A stretch of DNA of 64,000 nucleotides from Rheum nobile (lineage: Eukaryota > Streptophyta > Magnoliopsida > Caryophyllales > Polygonaceae). Each line of letters opens with the position of its first letter. Position 1 is the stretch's first letter. The stretch covers positions 2,728,001 through 2,792,000 of the forward strand of contig WOAB01000040.1 of assembly GCA_027886185.1 (NCBI GenBank), in the 5' to 3' direction. Positions 60,756-64,000 of this stretch are shown here, one piece after another. The notes beneath the pieces are model-generated. The model worked only from the letters and a program-made list of their open reading frames with translations. It was not told where the DNA came from and did not search any database. The position numbers were made by a program, and so were the translations under genes.

Positions 60756-62722
60756 TGTAACACCCCAGGCCAGAGGTGTCACAGTGACATAGTTCCGAAG
60801 AACTATAAGGCGATTTTTAGAAAAGAAAACCCCAATTTTTTTTTCTTTCCAAATATACAAAAGTTATCAACATCAAATCCCTGTTTCAAGTTTGAAACAA
60901 CACTTAAACATTTCATCCAATTCAGTGCATCAGTTTATATCCAAAACAACAAATAGTTAATGCCACGATTTCAAATCCGATGCAAAACTAAATCTTTAAT
61001 TATGAAGACAAATCTGTGATCCAGAACCCGCTTGTTGCTGCCAACCTGCAAAGACTAGTTGACTGGTGGACCCGATACACCAGCCAACCACGGAACATAA
61101 ACCGAGGTTGATTAGTCTAATGAAAGACTAGCAAAAATCATCAAGCAAAAACAATTTAAAACATAGAGATTTATCACAACAACCAACAACACCAAACAAC
61201 AACATGCCACAATATATATATATACTATATCATAACTATACTTAACCATTTCTGACAAACTCCTCGATATGCTATCCTCATTCAATCCAATCTCAACCTC
61301 ACCATAAGTATAAACGGATAAGACGATCCAATCCAACTTTACTAACACATCCAATCCATCTTTCTCTCTACTACTACACCTCAATTATCAACTCTACAAA
61401 ACATATATACATATATTACTACCAACACGTAACCAAGGCTAACCAAACATACCGAACTCACTACTGTACTAACACATTCCAACCAACCTTCACATCAACG
61501 AACACATAAGCACAAGCAAGACAATCATCACCTTATATAAATATAATGACCCAGGCCAGCCACCCTTCCGATGCCGCATGTTCGTTAACATGGGTCGCAA
61601 CCCATACACCTCAACCCAACCCATATTGGCCCACACCCTCAAGATGGGAAGCCAACCTTCACAAACATCCACATAACCAACCTTCATAATCACTCAACAT
61701 AACCATCTTTCCGCAACTAGCTACCACCAACAATCACACCAACAGAAATTCACATCACAACTAGCTACAATAACCAATATTTGACAACAAGTCAATAACT
61801 AGCCAACAATCAACATCCAACACAAAACCAATAACCAAGCACACAACCAATATTTGTCAACACAACCACTTAATCAAGTACACAACCAATATTCATCACA
61901 AAACCACTTAATCAGGTACACAACCAATATTCATCACAAAACCACTTAATCAGGTACACAACCAATATCATCAACATAACCACTTAATCAAGTACACAAC
62001 CAACATTCAACACATAACCAACACACACAACTTCCAACACCTCCAATCCAACCTCCGTCTCCACCACCACATCACCGGGTGAGACAATCATCACACACTA
62101 TCCATGGATAGACTAAGGATGGGACGCATACCATCCAACCCTGGCCCTAACCACCGTAGGCCACATCCTACGTGATTTGATGAGGCGATCATCACCTGGC
62201 CCACCGACTAACGGAGGTCACACCCTCCGTGGACCTAAATCAACACACTTTTCGGATGGGACTTTCAACCATCCAACCATGGCCATTAACCAACGTAAGG
62301 TCACACCCTCACGTGGTCGGGTGAGGCTATCAATCACCCCGGCCTAGCCTTAACCAACGGAGGTCATACCCTCACGTGAGCGGGTGAGGTCATACCCTTA
62401 ACCCCGGCTCCACAACCAACCAGCAACAATCCACCAACATAATCCACCATCTTCATCTGCCAACATCACCAATCATCCACAACTAGCTACAAACAACTAC
62501 CACATCAACATCCAATCAAACACAACACAAGGCAACTACTAACACACACACATGCACACACATATTCAACCAGGTAATTCTACAAACAATAATCCAAATT
62601 AACTTACTCAAACAAGGTAAAATCAATTACTGAACAAGATAGGGAATAAAAGTAATTTATAAAAATATACGAAAGGTTAGCAAGAATCATCTTGCCTCAA
62701 GCTCAACAACAACGACCTCAGA
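60756..62722 (-). mobile_element. Truncated LTR related to the 10321 family, inside LINE
   Basis: Starts TGTAACACCCCAGGCCAGAGGTG and follows LTR 1 landmarks: 'gatccagaacccgcttgttgctgc', 'gacccaggccagccacccttccg', 'aggttagcaagaatcatcttgcctcaa'. It stops at the equivalent of ~12370, so about one third of the LTR is missing and there is no TSD. It is more diverged from the array than the array LTRs are from each other. Confidence 0.8.
61866..62005. repeat. 38-bp tandem repeat, about 3.5 units
   Basis: 'ccacttaatca(a/g)gtacacaaccaatattcatcacaaaa' starts at 61866, 61904, 61942 and 61980. It is expanded here relative to the array LTRs, which have one 'ccacttattcaggta' unit. Confidence 0.9.
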
Positions 62723-62729
62723 AAATCTC

Positions 62730-64000
62730 CAACCAATGTCAGAGTGTCCTAAATATATTTCTGTAATAATCCGTATCCACATACTATCTAGTTCAATCAA
62801 AAGGTTTCATAGGAGTTTCATTTGTAGGGATTTGTTCAGATTCTCTAATTTCTGCAAACCCAACCCCCCTTCTGACTTAGGACGAAAAATGTTATCCTAA
62901 CTAATTAAAGGATGGTAGTTAGGAGAGTTTTTGTTCCAAAAAAATTCTATGTTTACTTTATCAATTTCATGGAAAACAATTGTTGGCAATACAAAGCTTT
63001 ACATTAGATAGTTTACTTTTGAGAGTAGATTTCATTGAATAAGTATACCTCTACCAATTTGGGACAAAGAATTAGCTTTCCATTTGGAGAGTTGTTTTTT
63101 AAGACTTAACAACGTAATCAAATATCTCTTATAAAAAACATGACCTTGAACAATAAGAATCTCAAGGTATTTCTCCATAGTTTTTGTAATTTGAATGTTT
63201 ATAACAACGGCAAGGGAAGCCACTTGTTGTAACGTAATATTGTTAGAAGTTTGAAAGGTACTCTTGTGGTAATTTATTGCTAAACTGGATTAAAGGGTGA
63301 AGTTATCAAGAATGGATTCAATGTATACCTTTTTTGTATATGAGGCATTAGCAAGAATCAAAGTATCGTCAATGAAATTGATCAAAAAGATGCAAGTCTC
63401 GTTTCTAGTAGTTGTATCCCTATTTTTCTGTTGGGTTGTAACGATTCATAGGATAACGTTCTAGCTAGGAATTCCATGGCAAGAATGCATATTAGGATGT
63501 TGTTGTATTTCACAAGATGGTCGAAATAGCTGTCATTTTTAATTTTTTACTAACATAGAGAATGAAGTGATGTTATACATGTCGTAACTAGATGTACCCA
63601 ATTACTGTCAAATCCAAATTTAAGTAGTACTTGTCTAATAAAATCTCAATCAAGTTTGTCATAAGCCTTCTCCATATCTAATTTTAAAGTCATCCAACCC
63701 TTTTTACTTTTTTTGTGAAAAGATTGAAAAATTTTGCGTGCAATTAAAATATTATCTTGTATGAGTCTTCCTTGGTAAAATGCTCCTTGTAATGAATTAA
63801 TTAACCGGGGAATAAGGGTTTTAAGCCTATTAGCCATTTTTTTTAAATTTTACATGTAGTGTTATAAAGGCTAATGGGTCTAAAATGGTTAATATTGATT
63901 GGATTGTCAATTTTAGGAATCAAAGCAATTAAGGAGTGGGCACATTATTTAAGTAGTTATCCTGAATGAAAGAAAGATTTAACAGTAGAAATTACCGAGT
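62730..64000 (-). pseudogene. LINE reverse transcriptase remnant
   Basis: LINE RT copies element RNA at the nicked target. On the minus strand 63837-63646 reads MANRLKTLIPRLINSLQGAF, then GRLIQDNILIA and LKLDMEKAYD, where the LD is RT motif A. The catalytic box is FIDD (codons 63376-63365), followed by DTLILANA. 63180-63032 reads KYLEILIVQG and KWKANSLSQIGRGILIQ, the L1 family's post-RT stretch. About 62900-62760 gives broken FRPKSEGGLGLQKLENLN and WIRIITEIYL. Stops and shifts between these blocks make it non-functional. Confidence 0.85.

Larger units (their letters stand above)
59640..64000 (-). mobile_element. L1-type LINE, interrupted by an LTR; runs off window
   Basis: Minus-strand order: RT (64000-62730), inserted LTR (62722-60756), zinc-binding domain (60755-60200), RNase H (60020-59640). 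The upstream ORF1 and endonuclease would lie beyond the window end. Confidence 0.85.

Overview
This window looks like heterochromatic, AT-rich nuclear DNA of a flowering plant (probably a eudicot; the species cannot be told). It holds no intact host gene that I can support. Almost everything recognisable is a transposable element. The large elements were dated relative to each other by reading which one interrupts which, by target-site duplications (TSDs), and by LTR, primer-binding-site (PBS) and polypurine-tract (PPT) positions.

Layout. About 150-1700 is a decayed Mutator-like (MULE) transposase. About 2000-3400 resembles a Ty3/gypsy (Tat/Athila-like) LTR remnant. 3496-6384 is an imperfect tandem duplication whose second copy carries a complete small hAT-like element (5846-6384, 8-bp TSD). 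7619-8000 holds a minus-strand Helitron helicase C-terminal remnant. 9250-9520 resembles the 5' end of a plant gene. 10321-25730 is a minus-strand Ty3/gypsy array of the form LTR-internal-LTR-internal-LTR. Both internal parts carry the same deleted pol, and the third LTR is split by a solo LTR (21678-24084) of another family. A non-autonomous Helitron lies at about 26149-27209, and a sister 5' end lies on the other side of the LTR array (about 9996).

31043-56150 appears to be one old DNA transposon with terminal inverted repeats, swollen by nested insertions. These are a gag-only Ty3/gypsy element (33539-44312, TSD CTCTA) whose 5' LTR is split by an inverted solo LTR (34107-36566, TSD GAATC), and an LTR (45433-55237) split by another complete but non-coding gypsy-type element (46687-54065). 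That split LTR is finally cut off by a head-to-head pair of tRNA-derived SINEs. A further SINE with a 15-bp TSD lies at 56714-56913. 59640-64000 is a minus-strand L1-type LINE interrupted by a truncated LTR (60756-62722) related to the 10321 family.

The most unusual signal is in the plus-strand LTR families. Each LTR carries clusters of short GC palindromes (14-mers of the ACGGCG-AC-CGCCGT type) on both sides of its TATA box. A second family has a different palindrome (ACCGC-ACCCC-GCGGT) at the equivalent places. A second unexplained motif, an imperfect TGCGCTAC...GTAGCGCA palindrome, recurs through 1700-6450. All alignments were done by eye; no identity values or searches were computed.
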